This document shows positions 44,947-55,758 of a stretch of 64,000 bases of DNA, one piece after another. Position 1 is the stretch's first letter, and every line of letters starts with the position of its first letter. The translations under genes were made by a program, and so were the position numbers. This stretch comes from Thiomicrorhabdus indica. Its GTDB lineage: Bacteria > Pseudomonadota > Gammaproteobacteria > Thiomicrospirales > Thiomicrospiraceae. The stretch lies in assembly GCF_004293625.1 (NCBI RefSeq), contig NZ_CP033040.1, forward strand, positions 1,054,001 through 1,118,000, given 5' to 3'. The notes beneath the pieces were generated by a model. It ran no database searches. It saw only the letters and a list, made by a program, of their open reading frames with translations, and was not told the DNA's origin.

Positions 44947-46137
44947 ATGAGTTTTGATTCTTGGGATGATTTTGATATGCAAACCATTGCTGTTCGTGCA
45001 GGCTATGAACAGACACCTGAGCAAGAAAATTCTGAAGCGATTTTTCCCACATCAAGTTTTCGTTATGCTTCTGCTCAGCAAGCAGCTGATCGCTTTAGTG
45101 GTGCTGAGGCTGGCAATGTTTATTCGCGCTATACGAATCCTACCGTTCGAACTTTTGAGCAAAGACTTGCGTTAATGGAGGGTGGTGAAGAATGTGTTGG
45201 AACTGCTTCAGGCATGTCGGCGATCTTGTCTACCTTTATGGCTCTTTGTAAATCGGGTGATCACGTTATTTCTTCACAAAGTATTTTTGGCACAACTAAA
45301 ATGTTGTTCAGTAAATATTTGTCGAAGTTTGGGGTAGAGGTAACTTTTGTATCGCAAACTGACATTTCGGAATGGGAGTTTGCGGTTAAAGAGAATACCA
45401 AGGCGTTTTTTTTGGAGACGCCCTCAAATCCTTTGACTGAGGTTGCCGATTTACGAGCGCTTAGTGCGCTTGCTAAACAGAGTGACGCCCTGTTGATTGT
45501 TGATAACTGTTTTTGTACTCCCGTTTTGCAACGTCCTTTGGAACTCGGAGCAGATATTGTTATTCACTCGGCAACGAAGTTTTTAGATGGTCAAGGGCGA
45601 GTGATTGGTGGCGCGGTTGTTGGAAATGAGCAGGTCGTCGGTGAAGAGGTGCGTGGTTTTATGCGTACTTGCGGCCCGAGCATGAGTCCATTTAATGCCT
45701 GGATTTTTTTGAAAGGGTTGGAGACCTTGTCAGTTAGAATGAAAGCGCATTGTGAAAATGCGTTGGATTTGGCGAATTGGTTAGAGTCTCACCCGAAAGT
45801 CGAGAAAGTATTTTACCCAGGGCTTGAATCTCATCCACAGTATGAATTGGCGCAAACTCAGCAGTCTGCTGGTGGAGGTTTGGTGAGCTTTCGTGTTAAA
45901 GGTGGCAAAAAAGAAGCCTGGAAGGTCATTGATAATACAAAGATGTTATCAATCACAGCGAATCTTGGGGATGTTAAAACGATTATTACGCATTCAGCGA
46001 GTACAACGCATAGCCGTGTTCCTTTGGAAGATCGATTAAAGACTGGAATTACAGATAATCTCATTCGAATCTCCGTTGGGTTGGAGTCTGTTGAAGATAT
46101 TAAAAAAGATTTGGCACGTGGGCTGGATTTGATTTGA
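44947..46137 (+). CDS. metZ: O-succinylhomoserine sulfhydrylase
   Basis: A 396-aa PLP enzyme of the Cys/Met-metabolism family. The PLP lysine is in HSATKFLDGQGR; SRYTNPTVRTFEQRL and THSASTTHSR are family landmarks. Its place right after purF is that of metZ in Pseudomonas, which uses sulfide directly to make homocysteine. O-acetyl- versus O-succinylhomoserine use cannot be settled from sequence alone. A strong terminator follows. Confidence 0.92.
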   Translation: MSFDSWDDFDMQTIAVRAGYEQTPEQENSEAIFPTSSFRYASAQQAADRFSGAEAGNVYSRYTNPTVRTFEQRLALMEGGEECVGTASGMSAILSTFMALCKSGDHVISSQSIFGTTKMLFSKYLSKFGVEVTFVSQTDISEWEFAVKENTKAFFLETPSNPLTEVADLRALSALAKQSDALLIVDNCFCTPVLQRPLELGADIVIHSATKFLDGQGRVIGGAVVGNEQVVGEEVRGFMRTCGPSMSPFNAWIFLKGLETLSVRMKAHCENALDLANWLESHPKVEKVFYPGLESHPQYELAQTQQSAGGGLVSFRVKGGKKEAWKVIDNTKMLSITANLGDVKTIITHSASTTHSRVPLEDRLKTGITDNLIRISVGLESVEDIKKDLARGLDLI

Positions 46138-46158
46138 TTTTGAGCTTGTTTTGAAAAT

Positions 46159-46190
46159 AAAAAAGCCTTGTTTTATAACAAGGCTTTTTT
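46159..46190. terminator. Bidirectional terminator between metZ and yhbY
   Basis: A perfect 14-bp stem (46159-46172 with 46177-46190) with a 4-nt loop, A-tract on one side and T-tract on the other. It serves the convergent metZ (plus) and yhbY (minus). A palindrome copy lies at 46204-46213 just beyond it. Confidence 0.92.
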
Positions 46191-46236
46191 GTGTTGAAAC
46201 TTTACCGGCCGGTAAAACCTTCAGTTAAATGATTCA

Positions 46237-46554
46237 TTAGTTAAGTGAAAACTCGCTGTCTTTTTCACGTTGACGAAAAATCACGCAGGTTTTACCAATG
46301 GTTTGAACCAGTAATGCACCGGTATTTTCAATAATATGTTCAACAATTTTTTTTCGGTCATCACGCTCGCCAATAGCGATTTTGATTTTCAAGAGTTCGT
46401 GATGCTCAAGAGTTGTTTCCAATTCTGCCATCAAAGAATCTGTGACGCCGTTACTCCCGATAATAATCATTGGGTTAAGATTGTGCGCAATTCCTTTCAA
46501 GAATTTTTTCTGAGGGTTGCTTAGAGAGGTCAGCTTTTTGTTTGATTTGCTCAT
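46237..46554 (-). CDS. yhbY: CRS1/YhbY-domain RNA-binding protein
   Basis: A 105-aa one-domain protein, with the family stretches LSNPQKKFLKGIAHNLNP, IGSNGVTDSL and the C-terminal GKTCVIFRQRE. It associates with pre-50S ribosomal particles in E. coli. ATG 46554 follows GGA at good spacing and is preferred to ATG 46572. It is divergent from rlmE, as in E. coli. Confidence 0.9.
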   Translation of the reverse strand: MSKSNKKLTSLSNPQKKFLKGIAHNLNPMIIIGSNGVTDSLMAELETTLEHHELLKIKIAIGERDDRKKIVEHIIENTGALLVQTIGKTCVIFRQREKDSEFSLN

Positions 46555-46611
46555 TGAAAAATCCAAATTCATTCATAGAAAATAAAAACGTATTGTAGTA
46601 GAAATCCGATT

Positions 46612-47229
46612 ATGGCGAGAAGTAAATCCAGTGACTCCTGGTTAAAAGAGCATTTTGATGATTACTATGTTGAGCTGGCGAAGAAAGAAGGTTGGCGATC
46701 TCGTGCGGTTTATAAGTTGCAAGAGATTGACGATAAGGATCAACTGTTTAAAAAAGGAATGTGCGTTGTTGATTTAGGCGCAGCGCCTGGAGGTTGGTCG
46801 CAATGGACGGTCCATAAAGTGGGAGATCAAGGGGAAGTCTTTGCCTTGGATATTTTGCCTGTTGAACCTTTTGCCGGTGTTACCTTTATTCAAGGGGACT
46901 TTCGGGAAGATGAGGTGTATAACCAATTGCTTGAATCTCTAGCAGGCCGTGACGTAGATGTGGTGATGTCAGATATGGCGCCTAATATGAGTGGCAATAA
47001 GTCAGTTGATATTCCGCGTTCAATGTATCTGGTCGAGTTATGTGTAGACTTGGCTGATCAAGTGTTGAAGCCGAATGGTGATTTGTTGATGAAAGTTTTT
47101 CAAGGTGAAGGCTATAACGAATTGATTCAAACACTTCGTGGTAAATATCAAAAAGTAATTACTCGAAAGCCGAAGGCTTCAAGGCCTAGAAGTAAAGAAA
47201 TCTACTTATTAGCACGTGGTAAAAAATAA
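46612..47229 (+). CDS. rlmE: 23S rRNA 2'-O-methyltransferase RlmE (FtsJ)
   Basis: A 205-aa methyltransferase. SAM site VVDLGAAPGGWSQW; catalytic Lys/Asp set in SRAVYKLQEID, MSDMAPNMSG and LMKVFQGEG. It methylates U2552 of 23S rRNA. Next comes ftsH, the order seen in E. coli, after a 163-base spacer that likely holds the ftsH promoter. Confidence 0.96.
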   Translation: MARSKSSDSWLKEHFDDYYVELAKKEGWRSRAVYKLQEIDDKDQLFKKGMCVVDLGAAPGGWSQWTVHKVGDQGEVFALDILPVEPFAGVTFIQGDFREDEVYNQLLESLAGRDVDVVMSDMAPNMSGNKSVDIPRSMYLVELCVDLADQVLKPNGDLLMKVFQGEGYNELIQTLRGKYQKVITRKPKASRPRSKEIYLLARGKK

Positions 47230-47392
47230 CCTTTTTATGGAAAAACGATTAACGTGATTAATGAAAACGATTGCGTATAAAATAAATTTATAAAAAATTG
47301 TGATAAGCTATCAAGTTCGAAATAGTCTAGTCATTATTCACTGTTTCAGAAGTGGTAAAACTAGAATAAATAAAATAAAACAAGGTTAATCA

Positions 47393-49366
47393 ATGAAAAA
47401 TAATGATTTGCTGAAAAACGTCTTAATCTGGGCAGTTGTTGCCATGATTTTGATGTCGGTTTTTAATCACTTTGGTTCTCAAGGGCAGGGAACGTCTGGA
47501 CGATTGGATTATTCAGACTTTATTGATCAGGTTCATCAAGGCCAAGTAAGCAAAGTGAGCATTGAAGGCGCTACGATTCGCGGTGTATATGGCAATGGTG
47601 ATTCGTTCACAACCTATAATCCGGGTGATCCTGGATTAATGGGTGATTTGCTTGATAATCGTGTTCAAGTGAGTGCAAAACCGCCTGAACAGCAAAGCGT
47701 GTTAATGCAGATCTTTATCTCATGGTTCCCAATGCTGCTTTTAATCGCGGTTTGGATTTTCTTTATGCGCTCAATGGGTGGTGGCGTTGGCGGCAAAGGC
47801 GGTCCAATGTCATTTGGTAAATCAAAAGCGCGCATGATGACTGAAGATCAAAATAAGGTGACACTGGATGATGTGGCCGGAGCTGATGAAGCCAAGCAAG
47901 AGGTTGGCGAAATTGTAGACTTCTTAAGAGACCCTTCTAAGTATCAGAACTTAGGGGGGAATATTCCTCGTGGTGTTTTGATGGTTGGTCCTCCTGGAAC
48001 AGGTAAAACTCTTTTGGCAAAAGCGATTGCCGGTGAAGCAAAAGTTCCTTTCTTTACAATTTCAGGTTCGGACTTTGTCGAAATGTTTGTGGGGGTCGGT
48101 GCTTCTCGTGTTCGCGATATGTTTGAACAAGCAAAAGCTCATGCACCTTGTATTATTTTTATTGATGAAATAGATGCAGTTGGTCGAAGTCGTGGCGCAG
48201 GAATGGGCGGTGGAAACGATGAGCGTGAGCAAACTTTGAACCAAATGTTGGTTGAAATGGATGGTTTTGAAGGCAATGAGGGAATTATCGTAATTGCTGC
48301 CACCAACCGTGCTGATGTGCTTGACCCTGCGTTATTGCGACCTGGTCGTTTCGACCGACAAGTGACAGTGGGTCTGCCGGATATTCGTGGGCGTGAGCAA
48401 ATTCTACGTGTTCACATGCGCAAGGTTCCACTTGCTGAAAATGTTAAACCTTCTTATATTGCTCGGGGTACGCCTGGTTTCTCAGGTGCAGATTTAGCGA
48501 ACCTGGTCAATGAGGCTGCACTTTTTGCAGCTCGAGAAAATGAAAAAATGGTTACGCAACAGCATTTTGAGAAGGCAAAAGATAAGATCTTGATGGGAGT
48601 GGAGCGCAAATCAATGGTCATGAAAGAAGATGAGCGTAAGATGACGGCTTATCATGAATCTGGTCATGCTATTGTGGGATACTTAGTTCCTGAACACGAT
48701 CCTGTTTATAAGGTCTCAATTATGCCGCGAGGACGTGCTTTGGGTGTGACCATGTATCTTCCTGAAGAAGATAGCTACAGTTATTCAAAACGAAAACTGG
48801 AGTCACAGCTGTCTAGCTTGTACGGTGGCCGTATCGCGGAAGAGATTATCTATGGTGAAGACGCTGTCACCACGGGTGCTTCTAATGACATTGAGCGTGC
48901 GACAGCAATCGCCCGTAATATGGTCACTAAGTGGGGTCTTTCTGATAATTTAGGGCCATTGCTTTATGAAGAGGAAGATAAAGGCGGTTTTATGGGAACC
49001 TCTAGAAATGCAAATGTTTCTGGTGAAGTTTCTAAAAAAATTGATGAAGAAATTCGTAATATTATTGATCGGAACTATCAGCGTGCAACTCAAATTTTGA
49101 CGGATAATCGTGACAAGCTTGAGGTGATGACTGAGTGTCTGATGAGGTATGAAACGATTGATAAAGATCAGGTTGATCGAATTATGGCTGGTGAAGAACC
49201 AGGTGCTCCTAAGGACTGGATAGAGCCAGATGATCAACCTCCGGTTCAAAAGAATGAATCACCTACTTTGGAAGAAATGTCAGAGAAGAAAGCAGATGAC
49301 AAGGTTTCGGATGATATGTCTGGTGAATCGAACTCAGGTGGTTCTGAAGAGCCTAAATTGCATTAA
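47393..49366 (+). CDS. ftsH: ATP-dependent zinc metalloprotease FtsH
   Basis: A 657-aa membrane AAA+ protease. Two N-terminal helices (about 8-24 and 103-125) flank a periplasmic part. The ATPase has Walker A GPPGTGKT, Walker [10 protein letters not shown] and the second region of homology ending RPGRFDR. The zinc site is HESGH with a further Asp in [10 protein letters not shown]. The C-terminal tail is acidic and Ser/Glu-rich. It degrades membrane proteins and regulators. A terminator follows. Confidence 0.97.
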   Translation: MKNNDLLKNVLIWAVVAMILMSVFNHFGSQGQGTSGRLDYSDFIDQVHQGQVSKVSIEGATIRGVYGNGDSFTTYNPGDPGLMGDLLDNRVQVSAKPPEQQSVLMQIFISWFPMLLLIAVWIFFMRSMGGGVGGKGGPMSFGKSKARMMTEDQNKVTLDDVAGADEAKQEVGEIVDFLRDPSKYQNLGGNIPRGVLMVGPPGTGKTLLAKAIAGEAKVPFFTISGSDFVEMFVGVGASRVRDMFEQAKAHAPCIIFIDEIDAVGRSRGAGMGGGNDEREQTLNQMLVEMDGFEGNEGIIVIAATNRADVLDPALLRPGRFDRQVTVGLPDIRGREQILRVHMRKVPLAENVKPSYIARGTPGFSGADLANLVNEAALFAARENEKMVTQQHFEKAKDKILMGVERKSMVMKEDERKMTAYHESGHAIVGYLVPEHDPVYKVSIMPRGRALGVTMYLPEEDSYSYSKRKLESQLSSLYGGRIAEEIIYGEDAVTTGASNDIERATAIARNMVTKWGLSDNLGPLLYEEEDKGGFMGTSRNANVSGEVSKKIDEEIRNIIDRNYQRATQILTDNRDKLEVMTECLMRYETIDKDQVDRIMAGEEPGAPKDWIEPDDQPPVQKNESPTLEEMSEKKADDKVSDDMSGESNSGGSEEPKLH

Positions 49367-49390
49367 AATTTAGGTGTGTTCAGAAGATGA

Positions 49391-49416
49391 AAACCTCGCT
49401 TTTGCGGGGTTTTTTT
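49391..49416 (+). terminator. Rho-independent terminator after ftsH
   Basis: AAACCTCGC (49391-49399) pairs with GCGGGGTTT (49404-49412) around TTTT, with one G-T pair and a run of seven T. It precedes folP by about 23 bases. Confidence 0.8.
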
Positions 49417-49438
49417 ATGAATGATTTAAGGTGAAAAA

Positions 49439-50278
49439 ATGGAATTGCATGCATGGTTGGAAAGGGTTGTTGAATCTCGAAAGCGGGCGGCTGTCATGGG
49501 TATTTTAAATGTTACGCCAGACTCGTTTTCTGATGGGGGTGATCATGTCGATACTGAACGGTTAAGGCGCTCTGTCGAGCGTATGGTCATGGATGGTGTG
49601 GACGTTTTTGATATCGGTGGAGAGTCAACTCGTCCGGGTTCAGAACCAGTGTCATTGCAGCAAGAACTTGATCGAGTTATTCCAGCGATTGAATTAGTTA
49701 AAGAATTAAGTGGGTTGCCAATTTCAATTGATACATACAAGCCACAAGTAATGAAAGAAGCGATTGAATGCGGCGCGAGTATTATTAATGATGTGAATGC
49801 TTTGCAAGAAGATAACGCTTTAGAGATAGCAGCCAGTTTGGATGTGCCGGTTTGTCTAATGCATAAAAAAGGTCTGCCAAAAACCATGCAGCAACAGGTA
49901 GAATATGATTCCGTTTTGGATGATGTGGAATCATTTTTGATGAATAGGGTAAACGCTTGTATTGATGCAGGTATTCGCCAAGAACAAATTATGCTTGATC
50001 CAGGCTTTGGTTTTGGCAAGTTGTTAACACACAATCAGAATATTTTTCAGAACTTAGATCGATTATTTGATTCCAGTTATCCATTATTGGTCGGTGTTTC
50101 GCGCAAAAAAATGATTGGTGAACTATTGGAATTCTCGGATCAAAAAACAGCAAAAGAGCGTGTTTATGGAAGTGTTGGTGCAGCCGTTGTCGCAGCGATT
50201 AAGGGTGCCAAAATTCTGCGTGTACATGACGTAAAACAAACTGTAGAAGCATTAAAAGTTGCGCAAGCATTGTGGTGA
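49439..50278 (+). CDS. folP: Dihydropteroate synthase
   Basis: A 279-aa folate enzyme with GILNVTPDSFSDGG (residues about 21-34), IGGESTRPGSE and the LDPGFGFGK loop. It condenses p-aminobenzoate with the pterin pyrophosphate. It follows ftsH and precedes glmM, as in E. coli. The final SRKKMIGELL segment is canonical. Confidence 0.96.
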   Translation: MELHAWLERVVESRKRAAVMGILNVTPDSFSDGGDHVDTERLRRSVERMVMDGVDVFDIGGESTRPGSEPVSLQQELDRVIPAIELVKELSGLPISIDTYKPQVMKEAIECGASIINDVNALQEDNALEIAASLDVPVCLMHKKGLPKTMQQQVEYDSVLDDVESFLMNRVNACIDAGIRQEQIMLDPGFGFGKLLTHNQNIFQNLDRLFDSSYPLLVGVSRKKMIGELLEFSDQKTAKERVYGSVGAAVVAAIKGAKILRVHDVKQTVEALKVAQALW

Positions 50279-50322
50279 TAAGTTTTTACCGGCCGGGTAG
50301 TAATCAGAGTCTAGGAATAAAA

Positions 50323-51654
50323 ATGCAAAAAAGAAAATACTTTGGAACTGATGGAATTCGTAATCGAGTGGGTCAAGGTATGATTTCCCCTGATCAGGTT
50401 TTAAAGCTTGGATGGGCTACTGGTCAAGTAATGCAAAAACGTGGCTTAAAGTCTGTTTTGATTGGGAAAGATACTCGTATTTCTGGTTACATGTTTGAAT
50501 CGGCCTTAGAAGCTGGATTTATTGCTGCAGGTATTGATGTTTATCTGGTTGGTCCTGTGCCGACGCCAGCAGTTTCTTATCTAACCCAAACTTTTAATAA
50601 TGACTTAGGTGTTGTGATTAGTGCTTCCCATAATCCACATGAGGATAATGGTATTAAATTTTTTTCCTCGGAAGGTCAAAAAATCTCCGATGAACTTGAG
50701 CTTGAAATTGAAGCGATGTTTGAGCGGAAAATGAAAGTGGTTGATTCAGAGGTTCTGGGTAAAGCCCAGAGGATTGATGATGCTGCTGGTCGATATATAG
50801 AGTTTTGTAAAGGAACCTATCGCGCCAAACAAAAGTTAAAAGGTCTTCGTATTGTTTTGGATTGTGCGAATGGTGCAACATATCATATTGCTCCGAGTGT
50901 TTTTAAAGAACTCGGGGCAGAGGTTTTTGCCATTGGTGTTAAGCCAGATGGTGTGAATATTAATAAATCATGTGGTGCAACCGATTTAAATGCATTGGTT
51001 CAAGCTGTCGATGCGCATCGTGCAGATTTAGGAATTGCATTTGATGGCGATGGTGATCGAGTCATGATGGTAGATGAATCCGGTCAGATTGCAGATGGCG
51101 ATGCGATTCTTTATATTTTAGCTACGATGACTGGAAAACCGGTTCATGGAGTTGTTGGGACTTTGATGAGTAATCTAGGCTTTGAAAATACATTAAAAGC
51201 AAAAGGTATCGATTTTGTAAGAAGTAATGTTGGAGATCGTTTTGTCAAAGAGTTGTTGCTTCAAAAGGGCTGGATTTATGGTTCGGAACCATCAGGGCAT
51301 GTGCTGTGTTTGAATAAAATTTCAACGGGCGATGGTATTGTTGCGGCACTGCAAGTTTTAGCTGCATTGGTTAGTCAAAACAAAAAATTGAAATCTGTTC
51401 TTGCCGAGATTCAGGTTTACCCTCAAGAGCTACGTAATATTACGGTTGCAAATAATCGTGGAGTTGAAGAAAATACCCGGCTGCAAAAAGCTATTCAACA
51501 AGCTGAAAAAGAATTTGCGGGTAAAGGTCGAGTGCTGATTCGTGCTTCGGGCACTGAACCAAAGATCCGAGTAATGGTTGAAGGTCAAGACCTTACACAA
51601 GTTACTAAATTAGCAGATGAACTTCAAGCAGTTGTAGAATCAGAGTTTTCATAA
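50323..51654 (+). CDS. glmM: Phosphoglucosamine mutase
   Basis: A 443-aa mutase interconverting glucosamine-6-P and glucosamine-1-P for cell-wall precursors. Active Ser in VISASHNPHEDNGIKFF, metal loop FDGDGDRV, and phosphate loop RASGTEPKIRVM. The frame opens earlier (50272), but ATG 50323 starts the conserved KRKYFGTDGIR and follows AGGA. A variant palindrome (ACCGGCCGGG) sits in the short folP-glmM gap at 50288. Confidence 0.96.
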   Translation: MQKRKYFGTDGIRNRVGQGMISPDQVLKLGWATGQVMQKRGLKSVLIGKDTRISGYMFESALEAGFIAAGIDVYLVGPVPTPAVSYLTQTFNNDLGVVISASHNPHEDNGIKFFSSEGQKISDELELEIEAMFERKMKVVDSEVLGKAQRIDDAAGRYIEFCKGTYRAKQKLKGLRIVLDCANGATYHIAPSVFKELGAEVFAIGVKPDGVNINKSCGATDLNALVQAVDAHRADLGIAFDGDGDRVMMVDESGQIADGDAILYILATMTGKPVHGVVGTLMSNLGFENTLKAKGIDFVRSNVGDRFVKELLLQKGWIYGSEPSGHVLCLNKISTGDGIVAALQVLAALVSQNKKLKSVLAEIQVYPQELRNITVANNRGVEENTRLQKAIQQAEKEFAGKGRVLIRASGTEPKIRVMVEGQDLTQVTKLADELQAVVESEFS

Positions 51655-51722
51655 AAATGCAATATTGTTTTTAAGGAAAGAAAACGCTAATATTGCGCAA
51701 ATTTTGTGTCGGAGATAAGGAA

Positions 51723-52493
51723 ATGAGAAAGCCATTTGTTGCTGGAAACTGGAAAATGCACGGTTCTAAGGCATTTGTAACAGAATTGAATCAAGGCCTT
51801 AAACAGCAAACAAATTCAATGACAGAGATTGATATTGCAGTTTGTCCACCAGCTTTATATATCTCCCAAACAATTGCTGAGCTTGAAGGCTCAACTGTTA
51901 AAGTTGGGGCACAAAATATTGCTGAAGAAGCGTCTCAAGGTGCTTTCACCGGAGAAATTTCAATTGCCATGTTAAAAGACATGCAGTGTGATTATGTTAT
52001 TTTGGGTCACTCTGAACGTCGAGCAATTTATGGTGAAACTGATGAGCAAATTGCAAACAAAGTCGCTGTAGCGCTTGAAGCTGGTATTACGCCGATTTTT
52101 TGTGTTGGTGAAACATTGGAAGAACGTGAGTCCGGTACTATGGAATCAGTTATTGCAACGCAATTAGATGCAGTAATCTCTAAAGTGGGTGTTGAGGAAT
52201 TTGAAAAAATTGTCATTGCCTATGAGCCTGTTTGGGCAATTGGTACAGGTGTAACTGCCAGCCCTGAGCAAGCACAAGAAGTCCATGCCTTTATTCGTGA
52301 TAAATTAGCTCGACTAAATCGTGCAGTGGCAGAGAAAGTAATTATTCAATACGGTGGTAGCGTCAAACCAAATAATGCAGCAGAATTGTTTGCCCAAGCG
52401 GACATTGATGGTGGTTTAATTGGTGGTGCTTCACTTAATGCAGATGATTTTGCGGCAATTTGTCAAGCCGCTCAAGATGTAGCGAGTGCCTAA
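51723..52493 (+). CDS. tpiA: Triose-phosphate isomerase
   Basis: A 256-aa TIM barrel. Catalytic Lys in AGNWKMHG, His in LGHSERR, Glu in [11 protein letters not shown]; the phosphate loop is [20 protein letters not shown] before ATG 51723 sets the start. In an autotroph it also serves the Calvin cycle. Its stop overlaps the start of secG (TAATG). Confidence 0.96.
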   Translation: MRKPFVAGNWKMHGSKAFVTELNQGLKQQTNSMTEIDIAVCPPALYISQTIAELEGSTVKVGAQNIAEEASQGAFTGEISIAMLKDMQCDYVILGHSERRAIYGETDEQIANKVAVALEAGITPIFCVGETLEERESGTMESVIATQLDAVISKVGVEEFEKIVIAYEPVWAIGTGVTASPEQAQEVHAFIRDKLARLNRAVAEKVIIQYGGSVKPNNAAELFAQADIDGGLIGGASLNADDFAAICQAAQDVASA

Positions 52494-52819
52494 TGTTTAG
52501 CATTGTTTTAACAGTTCATATTATTATTGCGTTCTTATTGATTGTGTTAGTTTTAATGCAACACGGTAAGGGTGCGGATGCAGGTGCCAATTTTGGTGGG
52601 GGAAGTTCATCTTCTCAATCGGTATTTGGAAGTGGTGGTTCGGCAACATTCTTGTCTCGAGTCACTGCGGTGCTTGCAACAATTTTCTTTATCACAAGTT
52701 TGACACTTGCCTATATCGCCAGCCAACAAGCTAAGGGGTATCAAAGTGTCACGACAGAAACTCAAAAGGTTTCTGAAGAAGCTGAAAAGCAGTCGGAAAA
52801 CCCGGTTGTTCCAAATTAA
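52493..52819 (+). CDS. secG: Protein translocase subunit SecG
   Basis: A 108-aa SecG with two helices (about 1-21 and 52-74) and between them the [20 protein letters not shown] segment, shown here by its parts LMQHGKG and GANFGGG. Its C-terminal tail is charged. It supports SecYE export. The ATG overlaps the tpiA stop. tRNA-Leu(GAG) follows, the same order as secG-leuU in E. coli. Confidence 0.94.
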   Translation: MFSIVLTVHIIIAFLLIVLVLMQHGKGADAGANFGGGSSSSQSVFGSGGSATFLSRVTAVLATIFFITSLTLAYIASQQAKGYQSVTTETQKVSEEAEKQSENPVVPN

Positions 52820-52828
52820 AAATTCTTT

Positions 52829-52913
52829 GCCGATGTGGTGAAATTGGTAGACACGCCATCTTGAGGGGGTGGTGACGCAAGTCGTGGCGGTTCGAGTCCG
52901 CCCATCGGCACCA
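52829..52913 (+). tRNA. tRNA-Leu (anticodon GAG)
   Basis: An 85-nt class II tRNA with encoded CCA. The acceptor stem is GCCGATG with CATCGGC; the anticodon stem CCATC/GGTGG encloses a TTGAGGG loop, giving GAG. A long variable arm follows, and the T-arm is GGCGGTTCGAGTCCGCC. It matches leuU of E. coli in identity and in place (after secG). Confidence 0.96.
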
Positions 52914-52920
52914 AATTCGT

Positions 52921-52957
52921 ACTGCTGTTTGCTCGTTCAGACAGCAGTTTATTTTTG
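52921..52957 (+). terminator. Probable terminator after tRNA-Leu
   Basis: ACTGCTGT (52921-52928) pairs with ACAGCAGT (52941-52948), followed by TTATTTTT. It lies between the tRNA and nuoA. It may only partly separate the two transcripts. Confidence 0.6.
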
Positions 52958-52978
52958 CTAGATGAGGTCATACAACCA

Positions 52979-53335
52979 ATGCTAGAAAATTATCTACCCG
53001 TTCTAGTTTTTATAGTGCTAGGCATTCTTTTTGGCGTAGGACCAATTTTAATTGGTTACTTACTGGGGCCGCAAAAACCTGATTCGGAGAAGAATTCTCC
53101 ATATGAGTGTGGTTTTGAAGCCTTTGAGGATGCGCGTATGAAGTTCGATGTACGCTTTTACCTAGTTGCAATTTTGTTCATTATTTTTGACTTGGAAATT
53201 GCTTTCCTTTTCCCTTGGGCAATCGTTCTGGATGAGGTTGGTACATTTGGCCTCTTGGCAATGGGTGTATTTTTATCATTGCTAGTGATTGGCTTTATTT
53301 ATGAGTGGAAGAAAGGAGCGCTGGAATGGGAGTAG
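52979..53335 (+). CDS. nuoA: NADH-quinone oxidoreductase subunit A
   Basis: A 118-aa membrane subunit with three helices and the conserved [23 protein letters not shown] stretch (key parts PYECGFEAF and RFYLVAI). ATG 52979 starts the conserved region, with GAGG 12 bases upstream. It overlaps nuoB by 10 bases. First gene of the nuo operon. Confidence 0.95.
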   Translation: MLENYLPVLVFIVLGILFGVGPILIGYLLGPQKPDSEKNSPYECGFEAFEDARMKFDVRFYLVAILFIIFDLEIAFLFPWAIVLDEVGTFGLLAMGVFLSLLVIGFIYEWKKGALEWE

Positions 53336-53802
53336 AAGGCGTTTTGAAAGAGGGGGTTGTAACCACCTCAGCCGATAAGCTAATTAACTGGGCTCGTACA
53401 GGTTCATTATGGCCAATGACGTTTGGTCTTGCATGTTGTGCGGTAGAAATGATGCACGCAGGTGCATCTCGATATGATCTAGACCGGTTCGGGATTATAT
53501 TTCGACCTTCTCCACGTCAATCTGATGTCATGGTTGTAGCCGGAACTCTTGTAAATAAAATGGCTCCTGCTTTACGCAAAGTCTACGATCAAATGGCTGA
53601 ACCGCGTTGGGTAATCTCTATGGGTTCTTGTGCAAATGGTGGTGGTTATTATCACTATTCTTATTCAGTTGTACGTGGTTGTGATCGTATTGTGCCTGTT
53701 GATGTATATGTTCCAGGTTGCCCTCCAACCGCTGAGGCGTTGCTGTATGGAATTGTACAATTACAGAATAAAATTAAACGTACGAATACCATTGCACGTT
53801 AA
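53326..53802 (+). CDS. nuoB: NADH-quinone oxidoreductase subunit B
   Basis: A 158-aa subunit carrying cluster N2. The ligands are in [20 protein letters not shown] and [10 protein letters not shown]. The start is ATG 53326, behind AAAGGAG; the longer frame from 53305 is not needed. Confidence 0.96.
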   Translation: MGVEGVLKEGVVTTSADKLINWARTGSLWPMTFGLACCAVEMMHAGASRYDLDRFGIIFRPSPRQSDVMVVAGTLVNKMAPALRKVYDQMAEPRWVISMGSCANGGGYYHYSYSVVRGCDRIVPVDVYVPGCPPTAEALLYGIVQLQNKIKRTNTIAR

Positions 53803-53817
53803 CGGGAGTTTGAAGGA

Positions 53818-54495
53818 ATGAAACAGTCTATTTTAGATTTGCAAACTCGTGTAAATGATGTGCTTAAAGCAGAGTTGGTTTCAAGCGAAATTGCGCTGGA
53901 TGAATTGACAATTGAACTTGCAGCTGAAAATGCATTTGAAGGTTTGATGAAGTGTCGTGATGAGCTTGGTTTTGAGCAGCTGATAGATTTATGTGGTGTT
54001 GACTATTTAGATTACGGTAAAGCTAATTGGGAAACCATGAAAGCGGCAAACACTGGTTTTAACCGTGGTGTATTTGATTTTGCAGAAGATGAGCAGCAAG
54101 ATGAATCTCTGGATATGCCTCGTCGTTTTGCGGCGGTATATCATTTGTTATCAATTGAGCACAATATTCGTTTACGTGTAAAGGTTTTTGCACCGAATAC
54201 GCAATTACCTGTTATTCCAAGTGTGATTGACGTTTGGTCAGTTGCAAATTGGTTTGAACGTGAGGCATTTGATCTTTATGGGATTCTCTTTGAAGGTCAT
54301 CCTGATTTGCGTCGTATTTTGACTGATTATGGTTTTGTCGGTCATCCTCTTCGTAAAGACTTTCCCCTAACTGGGCATGTAGAAATGCGTTATGACAATG
54401 ATAAAGGTCGTGTGGTCTATGAACCTGTGACGATTGAAAATCGTGTAAATGTTCCGCGTGTTATTCGTAAATCTTCGCCAGAAAAAGCTGAGTAA
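53818..54495 (+). CDS. nuoC: NADH-quinone oxidoreductase subunit C
   Basis: A 225-aa 30-kDa subunit. Core motif [24 protein letters not shown] is present (seen as [10 protein letters not shown] and HPDLRRIL). It is a separate gene from nuoD, unlike the fused nuoCD of E. coli. An extra acidic stretch ([10 protein letters not shown], near residue 90) lies in the N-terminal domain. Confidence 0.95.
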   Translation: MKQSILDLQTRVNDVLKAELVSSEIALDELTIELAAENAFEGLMKCRDELGFEQLIDLCGVDYLDYGKANWETMKAANTGFNRGVFDFAEDEQQDESLDMPRRFAAVYHLLSIEHNIRLRVKVFAPNTQLPVIPSVIDVWSVANWFEREAFDLYGILFEGHPDLRRILTDYGFVGHPLRKDFPLTGHVEMRYDNDKGRVVYEPVTIENRVNVPRVIRKSSPEKAE

Positions 54496-54504
54496 GGGTC
54501 TCCA

Positions 54505-55758
54505 ATGTCAGAAATTCGTAACTATACTCTTAACTTCGGTCCACAGCATCCATCTGCGCACGGTGTGTTGCGCTTAGTTTTGGAGCTTGATGGTGAAACG
54601 GTTGTCCGCTCTGATCCTCATATCGGCCTTCTTCATCGTGGAACTGAAAAATTAGCAGAATTCAAACCTTATAACCAATCAATTGGTTACATGGATCGTT
54701 TAGACTACGTTTCAATGATGTCAAACGAACATGCTTACGTAATGTCAATTGAGAAAATGTTGGGTGTTGAGGTTCCTGAACGTGCACAGTACATCCGAGT
54801 CATGTTTGATGAAATCACGCGTATCTTAAATCACTTGATGTGGTTAGGTGCTCATGCACTAGATATTGGAGCTATGACGGTTTTCTTATATGCGTTCCGT
54901 GAGCGTGAAGATTTAATGGATTGCTATGAGGCTGTCTCTGGTGCTCGTATGCATGCAACTTATTACCGGCCGGGTGGTGTTTATCGTGATTTGCCTGATA
55001 CGATGGCAAAATATGAAGAATCAAAATGGACGTCTGGTAAAAAGCTTAATGACTTAAATGAAACTCGGGAAGGTTCACTGCTTGACTTTATTGAAGCCTT
55101 TACGGAGCGTTTTCCAGGTTATGTTGATGAGTATGAAACACTTCTAACGGATAATCGTATTTGGAAGCAACGTACGGTTGATATCGGAGTTGTTTCCCCA
55201 GAGCGTGCGCTTCAGCTTGGGTTTACAGGCCCAATGCTTAGAGGTTCAGGCATCGCATGGGATTTGCGTAAGAAGCAACCATATGAAGTTTACGACAAAA
55301 TGGATTTTGATATTCCTGTTGGTAAAACAGGCGACTGCTATGACCGCTATTTAGTGCGTGTTGCAGAAATGCGTGAGTCTAACAAAATCATTAAACAATG
55401 CGTTAAATGGCTAAAAGAAAATGATGGGCCAGTCATGAGCAGTGATAATAAAGTTGCTCCGCCTTCTCGTGAAGACGCTAAGTCAAATATGGAAGCGTTG
55501 ATTCACCACTTTAAACTTTACACTGAAGGTTATACCGTTCCAGCTTCTGAAGCTTATGCAGCAGTCGAACATCCTAAGGGTGAATTTGGTATTTATATGG
55601 TGTCGGATGGAGCAAATAAACCATACCGTATGAAAGTACGTGCACCTGGTTTCCCTCACCTTGCTTCGCTTGATGAGATGGTAAAAGGTCACATGATTGC
55701 GGATGTTGTATCAATTATTGGTACCCAAGATATTGTATTTGGAGAAATCGATCGATGA
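54505..55758 (+). CDS. nuoD: NADH-quinone oxidoreductase subunit D
   Basis: A 417-aa 49-kDa subunit forming the quinone site with NuoB. Motifs include [19 protein letters not shown] ([11 protein letters not shown]), the His-Gly region [10 protein letters not shown], and the C-terminal DIVFGEIDR. It overlaps nuoE by 4 bases. Confidence 0.97.
   Translation: MSEIRNYTLNFGPQHPSAHGVLRLVLELDGETVVRSDPHIGLLHRGTEKLAEFKPYNQSIGYMDRLDYVSMMSNEHAYVMSIEKMLGVEVPERAQYIRVMFDEITRILNHLMWLGAHALDIGAMTVFLYAFREREDLMDCYEAVSGARMHATYYRPGGVYRDLPDTMAKYEESKWTSGKKLNDLNETREGSLLDFIEAFTERFPGYVDEYETLLTDNRIWKQRTVDIGVVSPERALQLGFTGPMLRGSGIAWDLRKKQPYEVYDKMDFDIPVGKTGDCYDRYLVRVAEMRESNKIIKQCVKWLKENDGPVMSSDNKVAPPSREDAKSNMEALIHHFKLYTEGYTVPASEAYAAVEHPKGEFGIYMVSDGANKPYRMKVRAPGFPHLASLDEMVKGHMIADVVSIIGTQDIVFGEIDR

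Noticed and set aside
49543-50034. 163-codon minus-strand frame within folP
   Set aside because: Antisense shadow of a well-conserved gene, with no start signal of its own.
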